Position numbers and translations under genes: made by a program
Notes under the pieces: model-generated
Databases searched by the model: none
What the model saw: only the letters and a program-made list of their open reading frames with translations
Told to the model about the DNA's origin: nothing
Part shown: positions 37,861 to 61,424 of the stretch, piece after piece
Layout of the letters: each line of letters begins with the position of its first letter
How positions within the stretch are numbered: the stretch's first letter is position 1
Assembly (NCBI GenBank): GCA_019055375.1
Contig: JAHQIW010003598.1
Span: 310,001-374,000 of the forward strand
Length of the DNA: 64,000 nt
DNA from: Parelaphostrongylus tenuis
Taxonomy: Eukaryota; Nematoda; Chromadorea; Rhabditida; Metastrongylidae
Reading direction: 5' to 3'

Positions 37861-38739
37861 GACAGAAATTATAAGATTCCTAGTATTTAAATCAGTCTGT
37901 TTCTGATAGGAACAACCCATGTGAATAATAGCACTTGAAAACGATAACATTGTCTAGTTGTAAACTGAAATAGTGTTCTTTTCAACAACACTAATAGCTC
38001 ATAACTGTGAACTCCGAAACTTTTTCATGTGCTTTGAGCTAATAATGGCCACTTGAACTGATCCGGAGTTCGTTGAAAATTACGTAAGAGTGAAAAGTGT
38101 TCTGATGGACAAAATCCTGCTTGTTCAACATCTTTTCCCGTTTGAAATGCCACTGTCGATAACGGCAAATAAAAAACAACTGAGTGCTCTGTTGAATCGA
38201 ATTGCTACTAATGTAATAGATAAACTCTTCTAAATGACATGGACAGTGCTGGATCTACATCGCAACGAACTTATCAAGCCTCTCATACCTCTGCGGTCGA
38301 AAAAGTCGGAAATTGGGTATCTGATTTGTCAAGGAAAGTTCACCCTACGTAAAACAGTTGCAAACAAACGCTTTAGCCCTAATAGTATGCAGATATTGGA
38401 AAACCTCAGATGATGTATGCGAAGAAACGAGTCAAATTATCAAAATGCTGGGATTTGCACAGTGCATGTGAAAGATGAATCGTATAAAATAACTGTTGAA
38501 ATTGGTAGATTCTGATCGCAGTCTTAATTTTCTATTAATGATGCTGGTATTTGAGCCAGAACAAGCAGGATTTTGCTCGATAGGACAACCCTGTGGAGTA
38601 ACCGATGTACCCATCGGTGCATGCAAATGACTCGAGTGCACCAAAAATGAAGTATGAATATCTAAGTCATTGCTTGAGACATTGAAATCTCTCAAAGTGG
38701 GAAATTCAGAACATTCCGGATCTCGAAACAAAACCAAAG

Positions 38740-39640
38740 TGTTTCTCGGTCTCATTCGATATGAGAAATCGATCTCAATTCACTGGAGAAGAACTTTTCA
38801 AAGGAGTGTTAGTAACCATTCCAAAGCTGAGACTTGTGGCTACAGCTCTACGTTGCCGAATTTTCAAAACACGCCTTTATAACATTGTAACATCCAAAAT
38901 AAAATCATATTTTATGAAGCCATGTAATCTTTTCATCTATCTTGCTTATATTTCGGTGGACAAAACTTCTTCCTCAGAGTGCTAGTGCTCAAACTATAGC
39001 ACAAGCTTCAAAGAACTCAAAAATACGTTGCTTCTGAGAAGCCCTTTCGATCTTTTGATCTTCTCTGGTCTTTGATTTGTGCTTTAAACCTCGCCGAACA
39101 GAGCTCTTTCTCTGATATATCAGTAATCATCTGATAGCGTGATGTTTCTAATTCTAGCGATGTGCTTCATTCTCTAGAAATACGGTTTAGCAGGAAAAAA
39201 TTCAAAAAAGGGTTTTGTATTTTCGGTAACATTGCTTACAGCTATTCGACAACGCGAGGGCCGTGGCAGGGCGTGACAGGGGCCGGGCGAGGCAGGCACG
39301 ATTGATATCTTGTTATTCAATAGAGAATTTGTCTTCCGCTTTGGAAGAAACTCCAGATAAAACGATTGACTAAAATACTACAAAAATTTCTCTACACATT
39401 GATACACTTTTTGGCTTCCAGCGAATTCTACGCATGATAAAAATGAAGGCAAAATGTGAGTGTGAAACATCTTTTTTGATCTGGATGCTAAAACATTATA
39501 AAAGGGTGTTTTGGCGACGTGGCGCGGTAGCCTCGAGTCTCAGCTTTCCAATAATTACTAGCACCCCTTGAAAAGTTCCTCTCCAGCGACAAAGATCGGT
39601 TTCTCATTTGTTCCCTCCCAATCAGAAAGAACTTGTTTCT
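38740..39640. mobile_element. Non-autonomous TIR element, family F1
   Basis: The left arm (GAGAAATCGATCTCAATTCACTGGAGAAGAACTTTT...GTGTTAGTAACCATTCC) is mirrored on the right (TTACTAGCACCCCTTGAAAAGTTCCTCTCC...GATCGGTTTCTCATTTG). The GAGCTCTTT and TACGGTTT-type interior follows the family. The outermost CCGTTAGACGG motif has decayed. Confidence 0.6.
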
Positions 39641-40147
39641 TTTATAAGACAACCAGATGGAAAACAAGTTATAGGGATAAGAAAGGGAGAAATCTTTTGA
39701 TGAAGGCTTAGATATCACTGTGTCACTACTGCGTGACTAGGAGATAATGTGTAGGATAGATAACTTCATTTGATATCATCAATTTACTGATAAATCACTG
39801 ACGAGAAGACAGCGTCTGAAATTCTGTGCTATCATTTTTTGCGATTTGGTTTACGTTACTACTCAATTCTATTCCTACACAGCGATATTCTGAATGAAAT
39901 CAGCATTTTATACAGAAGGATTAACATGTCACAGATATGGAGAATTCTCAAACACACTTTAGTCACATTTAAAGGCACATATCAAAACAATCCGAGATGC
40001 CTTCAAATTTATCGCTTTGTCAGCATTAACCAGTATAACAAAATACGACGTGAACGCATAACTCATAGAGAGTTCACTTCTTTTCCAGTTCCTGCAGAAA
40101 AAAAACCATATACATATTGAGGTCAGAAAAAAAGGAGGAAAATTATT

Positions 40148-52519
<12,372 letters not shown>

Positions 52520-52521
52520 TA

Positions 52522-53100
52522 CTATTCAAAATCTCCGCAGAATAATTAGTAAAGCAGTATCCGGTCTGGAAAAGTAAGAGCTTCTGGAAGAAATCCAATG
52601 ATTCGGGAGAAAGAACTAAGGAAGATACAAGGGTCGAGGAGCGATGACGAATTGTGCAAACAAAGAGGAGATACGGGACGCACCGCGACTATCTTATCTT
52701 CCTCTAAAGGTCGACTCTAAGGGCAACTTTATGGTTAGGGCGAGTCGATTACTGGCCACATGGCCAGCGTTGTCGGACGATGCGAGTTGACCTCAGGTCA
52801 TAGACAGGGCGGGCACAAAGTGAACATTGACCCGCTTGGCCCCCTAGTGCCCTATGTGACAACAAATCAAACCCCAATTTTCCTTCCATCAAACCCCACG
52901 AACGAGTCCTTTCCGTTTCTCTAAAGATCCTATGGCATTAGTTTTCACTAAAAAGAAAAAAAAGTCCCATCGGACTAGGTTATCACTGGAAATTAAACCC
53001 CCGTTGGTCATAGGGTTGGCTGTGCTCCCGTCAAAAATCGATGCTGCTTTTTTTCACTAACAATTCAAGTACTAATGTATGTCCATAACAGTAAGCAATC
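52522..53100. other. Upstream of spermidine synthase; possible trans-splice or promoter region
   Basis: Directly upstream of the start codon the minus strand reads GATTTTGAATAG then TAATG, so an AG acceptor lies 2 nt before the ATG. This could serve spliced-leader addition as in other nematodes. The rest is without a recognised feature; no TATA box or motif stands out. Confidence 0.3.
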
Positions 53101-53103
53101 GGT

Positions 53104-53265
53104 TTTCAACGTTAAGTGATGTGCAAAAATTTGACCTCGGGCGGAGTTGAACCCGCGTCTCATCCGCGTCTTCAGGGAAGCGGAGAGAAGGAGAGCGGAG
53201 TGGACCCAGGTTCCGTTTCGACCGAGGCTCAAATTCTGCATGATGTCCACTCAGCATTAGTGGAT
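53104..53265. mobile_element. tRNA-bearing foldback element, diverged
   Basis: The left arm GTGATGTGCAAAAATTTGAC and the complement of the right arm GACATCATGCAGAATTTGAG enclose B-box-like GAGTTGAACCC on the left and GGTTCCGTTTCGACCGAGG on the right. The centre has GGAGAGCGGAGTGGACC. It belongs to the same group as 52186..52375 with different tRNA content. Confidence 0.5.
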
Positions 53266-53782
53266 TAATAAACAACATTGTTATGTAAAAAAAAGAACGA
53301 AGAACGACTTCGGTAGCAAAGTGATTACGGAATAAATACGCTGCATATTGGAGATCACGAGCGACCAATCGATACTCTAGGGCTTCCATGCATTGTATAC
53401 AATGCGTACTAATTGAGGTGGTGACGTCACACTACATGTGTGGAATAGTTGTATTGGGCAGTTTGCAGATGCCTAACTACTATGGTCGGGCTGATCCAAG
53501 CCAGTCATTTCTTTGACGAAAAATACTTGACCATGTCGAAGACGAACAGTTCCTAGAATGACGTCATAAGCAGATTACATGTTTATATTATTGATTAGTT
53601 ACTTTTTAATCTAATATTATTGTGGGGAATCTCTATTTTCAATCGACTATCTGAGACGTCGCTCAGAAATCCAACATAATCCGACAGAATTTTCTAACCC
53701 TTTTAGGGACCATGAAAGTCACGTCGCGTCTCGTGGGAAAGCACGCAGACAGCCAGACATGCAGATGCCGCTCACTTGAACC

Positions 53783-53888
53783 TCGTAGGTATGGATGTCT
53801 TGGTGAGCCATGAGCGCGAGATCGAACCATTATATCGACGTGTGCGACGCTGAGCACCTCTAGCTGCTGCGTCACACTCGTCCCCTAT
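53783..53888 (-). repeat. SINE head fragment
   Basis: On the minus strand a box A region near 53885 (GAGTGTGACGCAGCAGCTAG), ATATAATGGTTCGATCTCGC (box B) and the start of the body (CTCACCAAGACATCCATACC) are present. The rest is missing. Confidence 0.65.
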
Positions 53889-54005
53889 CGGCAATGAATC
53901 ACTCTAAAAGAACGCCGCGCTGGGTGGTCGTTTCACCTGACGGGGAGTGTGTAACCTATTCGGCGATAATTCCCCGTAATAGCAGGGACGAGTGGCCGAG
54001 TGACA

Positions 54006-54053
54006 TGCGCTACTGATGAGGGTTGCGAGAAAGCCGAAGCGTACGTTTAGCAC
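54006..54053 (+). ncRNA. Hammerhead ribozyme-like motif
   Basis: Stem I TGCGCTA pairs with TAGCAC with one mismatch and the core CTGATGA is exact. Stem II GGGTT/AAGCC has one mismatch, and GAA is followed by the palindrome GCGTACGT as stem III. T is at the cleavage position. The preceding ACGAGTGGCCGAG is shared with a decayed relative near 14053. Confidence 0.55.
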
Positions 54054-54224
54054 TCGAGATGCCATTCCAGATCTCTGAAGGACCTATGGAAATTCTGTCA
54101 GATTATATCAATTAATGACTAATATGTGTTACTTTCACTTCTTTCCATCCGTCGTTTTTTGTTGTATCGATGATTTCGGCATGATTTCAATCAAGAATTA
54201 TTACTACAAATCCAAAAAGATCCC

Positions 54225-54305
54225 CGAAGAGAGAGAGAGAGACGCGGGTTCGATTCCCGCCGACGTTCGAAATTTTGCATATCACTCAACGTTGTTGGAT
54301 TCAAC
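54225..54305 (+). repeat. Right half of a tRNA-bearing foldback element
   Basis: After a GA-repeat, GACGCGGGTTCGATTCCCGC is an exact box B with paired T stem. It is followed by GTTCGAAATTTTGCATATCA and CTCAACGTTGTTGG, the tail form seen at 24.1 kb and 53.1 kb. Confidence 0.5.
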
Positions 54306-54493
54306 TTAGTTGGTAAGACTCTTTTTATCAACTCCTATATTTCTTATAGAGGAACAGATAAGGTTTCTTCTGCAATTATGACAAGGTTATGGAGGTTTCA
54401 TCACCAAATCATAGCTTTCTAGGAATTCTCAAAATGTTCAAGAAGGAGACATATCGCATTCAAATCTATAATAAGTAAATATATATGCTTTTC

Positions 54494-54792
54494 TCAGCGC
54501 ATGTGGCGCAATGTAGAAGTGTTTCCGCGTCACACACGAGGTCGATGGTTCGATTGCGCGCTTATGGCTCAGCAAGCCATCCATTCCTTCGGGGTCGGTA
54601 AGCTGGTACCAGATTGGTCTCAGACTTGTTGGGAGGATAAACGGCCCTGACTCGACATAGTCACCGCGAGTCATTGAAAACGCCAGACATGCGTTCAATC
54701 ACCTCAAACGAAGTTAAAAAATTGTGAACAAATACAGTGAACAAATGCAAAGTGCATCCCTCAAGGATTGATCAACGCTGAGAGCTTCATCC
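54494..54792 (+). mobile_element. tRNA-derived SINE, near full length
   Basis: The head CAGCGCATGTGGCGCAATGT and box B GGTCGATGGTTCGATTGC are followed by the full body and the 3' end (AAGTGCATCCCTCAAGGATT, ATCAACGCTGAGAGCTTCAT). Similar ATATATAT-TTTT sequence lies on both sides, a possible target duplication obscured by AT richness. Confidence 0.75.
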
Positions 54793-55080
54793 CATATATA
54801 TTTTTCCGTCGTTGAAACAAAAGAAAACGAAGAAGAAAGAGATTTTCTTCAAAGGGAAACGGACTTATCAAATGATGCCGAAATTAACCCTTTGGGAAGG
54901 CGTGTACCTCAATAGGTACACTATTATTTAGAAGCCTTTTCCTGTGGACAGAACATTTCTCCTAGACCTTGAACAACTGCTCGAAAGCACAAATCTCGGC
55001 GATTCCAGATCTATGCACCTTTTTTTAAAAGTCCCAAAAAAAAAGAATGGTTTAAGCTCAAAAACGAGGTTGTTACGCCA

Positions 55081-55128
55081 GGGTCACACACCGGTGTTTC
55101 GGAGGTTCGTCCTCCTCGTCAGTGACCC
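55081..55128 (-). ncRNA. Hammerhead ribozyme-like motif, well paired
   Basis: On the minus strand stem I GGGTCA pairs with TGACCC (6 bp), the core is CTGACGA (allowed N7), stem II GGAGG-ACGAA-CCTCC is perfect, and GAA is followed by ACAC-CG-GTGT. Only the cleavage position (G) departs from the rule. The tiny stem III would favour action as a dimer, as reported for Penelope-type hammerheads. It lies within a GAGGTTGTTACG-type terminal repeat. Confidence 0.65.
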
Positions 55129-55251
55129 CCGCTCCACATTCAGCCCTGCACTGAAGCAAGGAGGGAGGCGTATGTGATGATGGAACAGTGTACAATGACA
55201 CTGGTCCATCACCACCCCTCAGTCGATGGATTTTTGCTGTTAGATCAAAAC

Positions 55252-55329
55252 TAAATCAAAAGATCGACTGTTTTTAAGACCCCGAAAAAAACTTTCGGGG
55301 TTTTAAAAAACAGTCGATCTTTTGATTTA
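55252..55329. repeat. Near-perfect 78-nt hairpin
   Basis: The left arm TAAATCAAAAGATCGACTGT and the right arm are complementary over about 35 bp with one indel and one mismatch, closing on a loop inside GACCCCGAAAAAAACTTTCG. It lies between a hammerhead repeat and an F1 fragment. It could be a transposon junction palindrome or a microRNA-like precursor. Confidence 0.7.
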
Positions 55330-55750
55330 TTTTTCAAAAGGCCTTCTCACTGCACTATAGCAGCGAGAATAAGATTACGTTTCACAATTACCGCGCATTT
55401 TTTGCTCGGCTAAGCTCTGTAGATGGCTTTCAATCAGATGTTCAGCAACTAGCCGATAGTATAAATCCTGTTGATTGTGAAGATAAGTTCTATTTTTAGA
55501 AAAATCTTCATATAGCGCTGCAAGAGCTAAAAGAAGATCAGGTTTCACCTTCAGAGTTTCATTCGCACATAAGAATTCTTTGTGGTCCAAAGAATGAGAA
55601 CGTGTAGAGGGAATCATGGGTATCAGAGTAATACCAGGAAATTGAAGATTTTTTCCAAACAGAAAAAAGAGGAACTCAATGATGTAACGAAAGACACACA
55701 CCGCTTGGGGATCGCGCTGCGCGATCATTCAATTGCCATCCCGACCGGGT
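55330..55750. repeat. F1 TIR element fragment
   Basis: It contains CTGCACTATAGCAGCGAGAATAAG-type, TTTCACAATTACCGCGCATT and AGCTCTGTAG blocks of family F1. Outer ends are not recognisable. Confidence 0.5.
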
Positions 55751-55794
55751 TAATGTATAGTCGGTCTTAGATATCCTATAGTACATCAAAGAGT

Positions 55795-55890
55795 ACTGAG
55801 TGGCATCCAGAACATTCGAATACACGTAGGAGTTGAACCCACGTTTCACCCATATCAAGAGCTCGTACTACCACTACAACAGCGAGGCCA
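55795..55890 (-). repeat. tRNA-like fragment of a foldback element
   Basis: On the minus strand GCCTCGCTGTTGTAGTGGTA (box A) is followed by GGTGAAACGTGGGTTCAACT (box B). The wording is close to 24075..24143 and 23770..23885, so these three form a subgroup. Confidence 0.5.
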
Positions 55891-56139
55891 TCACTCCATA
55901 TATAATATATGTGTATATAAATTGATTTTACTACTATGAATTATAACTTGTGTTCACTTATGGTAGATGTAAATAACCTTATATTTAAAATAAATTTTCA
56001 AAATTCTCCACAGTGTGGCGATCCATACACGTTGAAAAAAGAAAAGCTAAGTAAGTAGAAAATATAATAATAAGCAGTGAAGTGGTGGTGATATGACATT
56101 TGGTTGGTGTCGCTGCCTCCTTACTTTCTTATCTGGAGA

Positions 56140-56728
56140 GGTTTTTGGTAGAAATCCGTTATCAGTGAGGATTTTTCAAAGGGACCTTTTCTGCTGGACG
56201 AAAGATTTTCATCAGACCATTGGTAGTCATACGAAAGCTTATATCGTGGTAAATCCAAAAATTTATTTTTGGATTCTGAAAAGGTCTTTTCATAACAATA
56301 CACTATCCAAAACGAAAAGCATAGGAGTGTATATAGAGATCCTCGATTACCAGCTTCATACGTTTTATTCCGAAACGGAGAATAATCTCAAATTCAGTAA
56401 CAAGAATCGCACTCCACATGGGAATTGCGCTTTGATTCACGCCTCAGCCGACTACCATTGCGCGCCATGTTTGAAGCTCAATCTTATTTTCACTGCTGCA
56501 GTGCAGTGAAACGGTCTTCCCAGGAAAGATTCGGAATCGCTGAGACTTACGCTATCGAGCGATTACCAAAAGTCTGTCGAGTAAGGTCTGTTATATGAAA
56601 AAGACGCAGATGTGAAACATTCGCAATGGTTTAAGCTTCCGAGTGGTTACCAATAGTTTGGAGAAAACTCTTCGTCCAACGAAAAAGATATTCTCAAAAA
56701 AACCTCTCTGACAACGAAAGTTTGTTAT
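56140..56728. mobile_element. Non-autonomous TIR element, family F1 (short copy)
   Basis: The left end TCCGTTATCAGTGAGGATTT and right end CAAAAAAACCTCTCTGACAA are inverted relatives. Inside are the CTGCTGGACGAAAGATTTTC/TCTTCGTCCAACGAAAAAGA pair and the GCAGTGCAGTGAAACGG block. About 590 bp. Confidence 0.6.
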
Positions 56729-57359
56729 AAAAAGGTACAACTTCAAATTTCTCATCAGTCAATTAATTATTGCTTTAAACAACTTTGAACGCAGCTTTCT
56801 TTACTCTCAGACCCCCTCGTTGAGGACCTCTGAACCCTTCGTTGAGGATGATCAATTATGAGGAAAAATTTGAAATAATAACTTGGGTGGTTGGCCTCGC
56901 GTAAGAGGACTTTTTTCCTAACTTGAAATTGTAGGGAAATTTATGCTCATCGGAAGTCAACAAATTAATGTCGAGAGGGTGGATAGATCCTGCCGAATCT
57001 TTGTATGAGCGTAGCCTTTTTGGAGTATAAAGAGGTTTCAAGAGAACTGAGCAAAGTAACTACTGCATGGCTTTGCGGCGGGATGGTCTAAAAGGATTTA
57101 GTCTTGGGGTTTTTCAATCAGTATTTCTCATTAACTATCGTTTTTTTTAGACATATGGGGGCAAAGTTATGAGCTACAGTAAGAGAGACTTAAAGGATTG
57201 TGAGTGCTTTTGTATTTGCAGAAAAGATTGTCGTTAATAGGACGTTTTCTCTTGAGGTTGCTTTCTTCACTGTTTAGGCATAGAATTTGCCTTTGAAAAC
57301 CAACATCCTCTTAACCGTGGCATTGCCAATAAACAATAATTCCTTTTATAATTTATCTT

Positions 57360-57440
57360 ATATCACGAAATTAAGACTTGTTCGGCGTATGTTTCGACGT
57401 GTTCATCTTATTCAGAGCCAGCGATCCAAGTCGATTGTCC
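57360..57440 (-). repeat. Penelope-type terminal repeat with decayed hammerhead core
   Basis: On the minus strand GGCTCTGAATAAGATGAACA and CGTCGAAACATACGCC match the layout at 9919..9955, with G8 of the core changed to T. The rest of the repeat is not delimited. Confidence 0.4.
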
Positions 57441-58450
57441 ACAATCATTCGTCCTTGTTGCCGTTCTTCGTCTTCGTTGTCGATCGAGCAAATATTTTTT
57501 GATGGGATGCAGCTCCAATGAACTCTTTATCTTTCTCAACGATGTCCTCATCTAATTATTTCTGTATACGGTTATATTTTTTCTCGAAGTTTTTGTAAAC
57601 CTCGTGGTATCGACGAATTCATAGAAGAATTAATTATCATTAGGATTTGTCCATTTTAATCCACCATATTCAACTTTCAATTGCTTTTCTGATATTTGAA
57701 TGCTGAGTTTCTTCCAAATGTATTTGTATGGAACTAAAGGTTTTCAACTAATAATGTCTTAGGTCTACTTACACTTCTTCCTCGTGTTGTCATTAGAATC
57801 TTCCGATTATCATGGCAAGAATTAAGGACTTTGCAAGCTTACGGGTATTCCTAGAGACGGTTTTTTTCCAAAAATATTTTCGCTTCAAAAAAAGTTTCTT
57901 CATTTTAAAGTCCTCCATGGTTTTAAGTAGATTTACGTATCAATTTTCCCTCTTTAAAAGTCCTAATTTTTCACCACTGAGTTAAATCTTACTCCGAAAT
58001 TTGCTCAGTGAATGAAAGGTGACAAGGAAAATGGTTCTTTTCCGTTAGGCGACTTGGAAATGAGAAACGATCCCTTTCGCTGGGCAGAAATTCCTTTAAG
58101 AGTGTTAGTAACCATTCGAAAGCTTAACTCTCTGGCTAATGGGCTGCTGCGCCACGTGCTCGTTCTTTGAAAAGGTCTTTCTACAACGCTGTGGCATTCA
58201 GAATAAAATTATGTTTTCCTTGCGCCGCGCCTTTGATCATTTTCACGCTTCTATTTCGCTGCGGAACTTTTTCTTTAGAACAACTCGAAAGACCGACTTT
58301 CTTGAAACCTCGGCATGTTAATAATATAAAATTTTGAAAATGAGAAAAAAAGCTTAGGAAACTAATCTTTATTTAAAGCTTCACGAGGTTGGTATCTTTT
58401 CCCAATCGATTGCTCTTCTTTCCGGTCGATGGGTTTTCGCGGTTGCTTGT

Positions 58451-58489
58451 GGCTGACGACGTTTTGGCAAATACGCCTTCTTCAGAGCC
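58451..58489 (-). ncRNA. Hammerhead-like motif, left terminal repeat
   Basis: On the minus strand GGCT, CTGAAGA, a GGC...GCC stem II, AAA instead of GAA, then ACGTCGTCAGCC. It is a slightly damaged partner of 59107..59142. Confidence 0.5.
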
Positions 58490-58558
58490 CGAGCGTATTA
58501 TTCGTTGTAGCTTTATTTATACGACCATATACTGTGAGAGAAACATATATTAGGTACA

Positions 58559-58878
58559 GTATACCTTATCTCTTGTAAGACATGTGGTGGTGAATATATT
58601 GGCGAAACAGGCAGACCACTTCACATCCGCATTAAAGAGCACCTAGATGGGAAAGCAAATAAAGACCCAGCTAAACCTCTAGGTACGCACAGGATTCAAA
58701 GACACAACGATGACGACTTCGAGGTAGTAGTCAAAATCCTAGGGCGCGAACCAAAGACATCGGCGCGAAAGACCCTTGAAGCTTTTGGATAAATTCCAAA
58801 AACCCGCAAATGAACAAAAAGGGAGAGTGCCTTAACATAACCAACCATATGGCACCTTATCTCAGATTAATTTTCTAG
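58559..58878 (+). pseudogene. GIY-YIG endonuclease domain of a Penelope-like element
   Basis: The frame opens with VYLISCKTCGGEYIGETGRP: a GIY-like YLI, a CxxC pair typical of Penelope endonucleases, and YIGET. RIKEHL follows with the expected Arg and His. After LEAF a single-base loss shifts the frame; the next frame continues FWINSKNPQMNKKGE, NITNHMAP and stops at 58878. The domain nicks target DNA in intact elements. This relic is frameshifted and lacks the reverse transcriptase part. Confidence 0.85.
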
Positions 58879-59106
58879 CATGGGTCTCAGCTGACACCTA
58901 CACATAATTTGACCTAGTGACATGGGGGCTGGTTCATACGTCACCCTGGCGCTAACAACATAGGTAGTCCCTGGATTAGATGGTTAGGTGAGTGGTTTTC
59001 CCTGAATCGATTGTCGCTTACAATACCTTAGATTTTCAAATAATTTTTTTTTCTCTTTCCTTATTGTATAGTCATATAAATAAAGCTGCAACGAATAATA
59101 CGTTCA

Positions 59107-59142
59107 GGCTCTGAAGAAGGCGTATTTGCCGAAACGTCAGCC
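59107..59142 (+). ncRNA. Hammerhead ribozyme-like motif, right terminal repeat
   Basis: GGCT pairs with AGCC as stem I. The core CTGAAGA fits CUGANGA, GGC-GTATTT-GCC forms stem II, GAA is followed by the 4-nt palindrome ACGT, and C is at the cleavage position. One unpaired A precedes stem II. Such a short stem III cannot close alone, so it would work only as a dimer, as proposed for Penelope hammerheads. Confidence 0.6.
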
Positions 59143-59904
59143 AAAAGCAATCGCGAAAACCCATCGACCGGCAAGAAGAGCAATCGATTGGGAAAAGATA
59201 CCAACCTCGTGAAGCTTTAAATAAAGATTAGTTTCCTAAGCTTTTCTTCTCATTTTCAAGTTTTTCTTTAGACTGCTAATAATCGTTCAATAGCTCACAC
59301 CTCAAAAAATTCAAAATGTATTCGCCTTTTTAAAAAGACTTTTTACAGCGCTGCAGCAAAAAGAAAACATCTGTGTTTCACACACGCGTATTTTTCGCAG
59401 GACACAGCTCTTCCCTTGAATTATACGTGCCCATACAATAGCTCATGTTTTAGCGATTTTATGCTGAACTTGTTTTCTTAAGAGACCATTTAACTGCAGT
59501 GTAGCAGTAAAATTGAGATTGAGTTTCATATACGCTGCGTACTTGCTTTTCGGCTAGTATGTGTGCTTGGCCATGGATCGTTATCGGCCTCGCTGGCACG
59601 ACTCACATGTGCAGTGCGAATTTTGTTACTGTAATTAGGATTTTTCTGCTCTTTGGAAAAAAATTATGACTCTGACACTCGATGATATCCTCTACACAAT
59701 CGTATACTTTTCGTGCTCGTCAAATATCATTCAATCTTTTATGATATAGCCCTATTAAAAAATTTTCAATAGAAAGAGGAGCACGTTGCGCAGTAGCACG
59801 AGAATTGAGTTTTCGATTAATTACTAACATGTCCTTGAAAGTTCTTGTTCACTGAAAGGAGTCGTTTCTTTATTCCGTGCCGTCTAACGGAAAAAGCCAA
59901 CAAA

Positions 59905-61000
59905 ACTGCCGTAATCGCTTACTAGACTGTGAATCAGGAGAGAAGGCATTGTTACATTGAGATCTCTAGAGCCACATTAGGCCCTCGAGAGCCAAAGTGG
60001 GGCTCTTGAAGGCGTTCTACTTGCGAGCGATTAGTCTGTGGAACTCTTTATTATAAATGTGTTCGTGAAATATGCTGGATTCTAGAGGGTTTCATGAACT
60101 TCTTTGAAAACAAACTGTGTTATTCTTTTTCCAATATCTTTTCTTCGTGGTGGCACTGATAAAAGTGCCCCGTACACGGAAGTATGTGCGGAATTTCCTT
60201 GTCTGAGTGTTTCGGCATGCCATTAAGCTGTTTATGTTTGCAAAGAGGCTGCGGTCGTCTATGGCTAGATCTCAGTTCTGGTCCTTTATTTTCAATTTAT
60301 AAATCTCACTTCACTACTCTCATTTTCCAGATTAATATTCTGGTTTGAACGAGTACTAAAATATTTTGATAAATGAGTTATATTAGGTACCACCTATTGA
60401 GAAATTCTGAATCACCGGTAGAATGCTGTAATCCATAGCCGTTCCATACTCGCTCAGTACTAACCTCATTTGTGAACCAGATTGAGAACTATTGATTTTT
60501 GCTTGTATTTCCGGGGTGACCAAATGACCAAATGGAGTTGAGTAACTAGAAAAAATGCTGTCCTTTTCCGAATTTGCAGATTGACTAGCCCTTTTCTCTT
60601 GATTCAATGGTGTCGATCCACGCCATTTTCGATTCAGTCATATATCTCACAGTGGAAGTCATTGCCTTTTGCTAAGCTATAGAGGTTTCACAGGACACAG
60701 ATATTACGCATCTTGCATCATAAATGTCGATAGGTAAGAGGATCAAGCAATTGCATGCATTTGAGTGTCCTGGAATCACTGAGCTTCTCGTGTCTTCGGG
60801 ATCGGGAAATTGGTACTAGATGTCTGGAAACACCTTATTCCTTCAAGTCCAAATGCTAACGCACTACTTCGGCCATACCAGGACTCCAGGTGGAATCACT
60901 TCGATCGATATGCAGTGACATTCATAAAGAAGACAATCCTCGAACCGAACCTACATCCGAAAAGTGCGAAAGCTTTCTTGGATGGTGGATGCGAGGAAAC
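59905..61000. other. No recognised feature
   Basis: No supported gene. A possible decayed SINE body (ATCGGGAAATTGGTACTAGA near 60802) is too weak to call. Confidence 0.4.
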
Positions 61001-61002
61001 CA

Positions 61003-61420
61003 GTAGGTTGGAAACAAAGTTCTGGGGCACTTGTAAAAAAATTGTAACTTTATATGTGAAATTCAAACTAAACAACAATAACTATTCTTCAAAATAGAGG
61101 CCATCATTTTTTGCGACTTTCTGCCATCGGTCCGCCAAGTTTCGGATCTAGTTGAAATACCATTCACATCGACTTCAAATCAAAGAGCATTTGAGAACTC
61201 TTGACATGCTTCTTCAAGTTTATCGAAAGTTGCAAATTGGCGACCTTTCAAAAACTTTTGCAATGGTAGGAGGCAAAGGCCAAAGTCGGATGGAGCGCAA
61301 TCTGGACTATAGGTAGGATGCGGCAGAACTCAACTCCGTCCAATTCGTCAAACTTGTCTTTGGTGTTTTTGGCACCATGTGGTTGACATTATCTTGCTGC
61401 ATCGGAGCTCTCTTCTATTG
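61003..61420 (-). pseudogene. Mariner transposase 3' remnant
   Basis: On the minus strand the end of a DD34D mariner transposase is visible with frameshifts. QQDN holds the second catalytic Asp, PHPTYSPDCAPSDFGL holds the third, and KFLKGRQFATFDKLEEA and NLADRWQKVAKNDGLYFEE end at the stop at 61082. Beyond it, GTAGGTTGGAAACAAAGTTC near 61001-61020 resembles a mariner terminal repeat. The N-terminal half could not be traced upstream with confidence. Confidence 0.75.
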
Positions 61421-61424
61421 TATC

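Larger units (their letters stand above)
58334..59259 (+). mobile_element. Penelope-like element with inverted terminal repeats
   Basis: The terminal repeats of about 195 bp (58334-58530 and 59065-59259) are inverted. They share TTGAAAATGAGAA, AAGCTTAGGAAACTAATCTT, GAGGTTGGTATCTTTTCCCA and a hammerhead-like core. The single-copy middle carries a GIY-YIG endonuclease relic, the C-terminal domain of Penelope-like reverse transcriptases. The reverse transcriptase itself is missing, so the copy is 5'-truncated. Inverted terminal repeats and hammerheads are known features of this class. Confidence 0.75.
58036..59897. mobile_element. F1 TIR element split by a Penelope-like insertion
   Basis: The left end TTTTCCGTTAGGCGACTTGG and the right end CCGTGCCGTCTAACGGAAAA are inverted, with pairing continuing through the GTGTTAGTAACCATTCGAAA and TCGATTAATTACTAACATGT blocks. 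Removing the insertion at 58334..59259 leaves about 936 bp, matching the other full copies. Confidence 0.65.
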
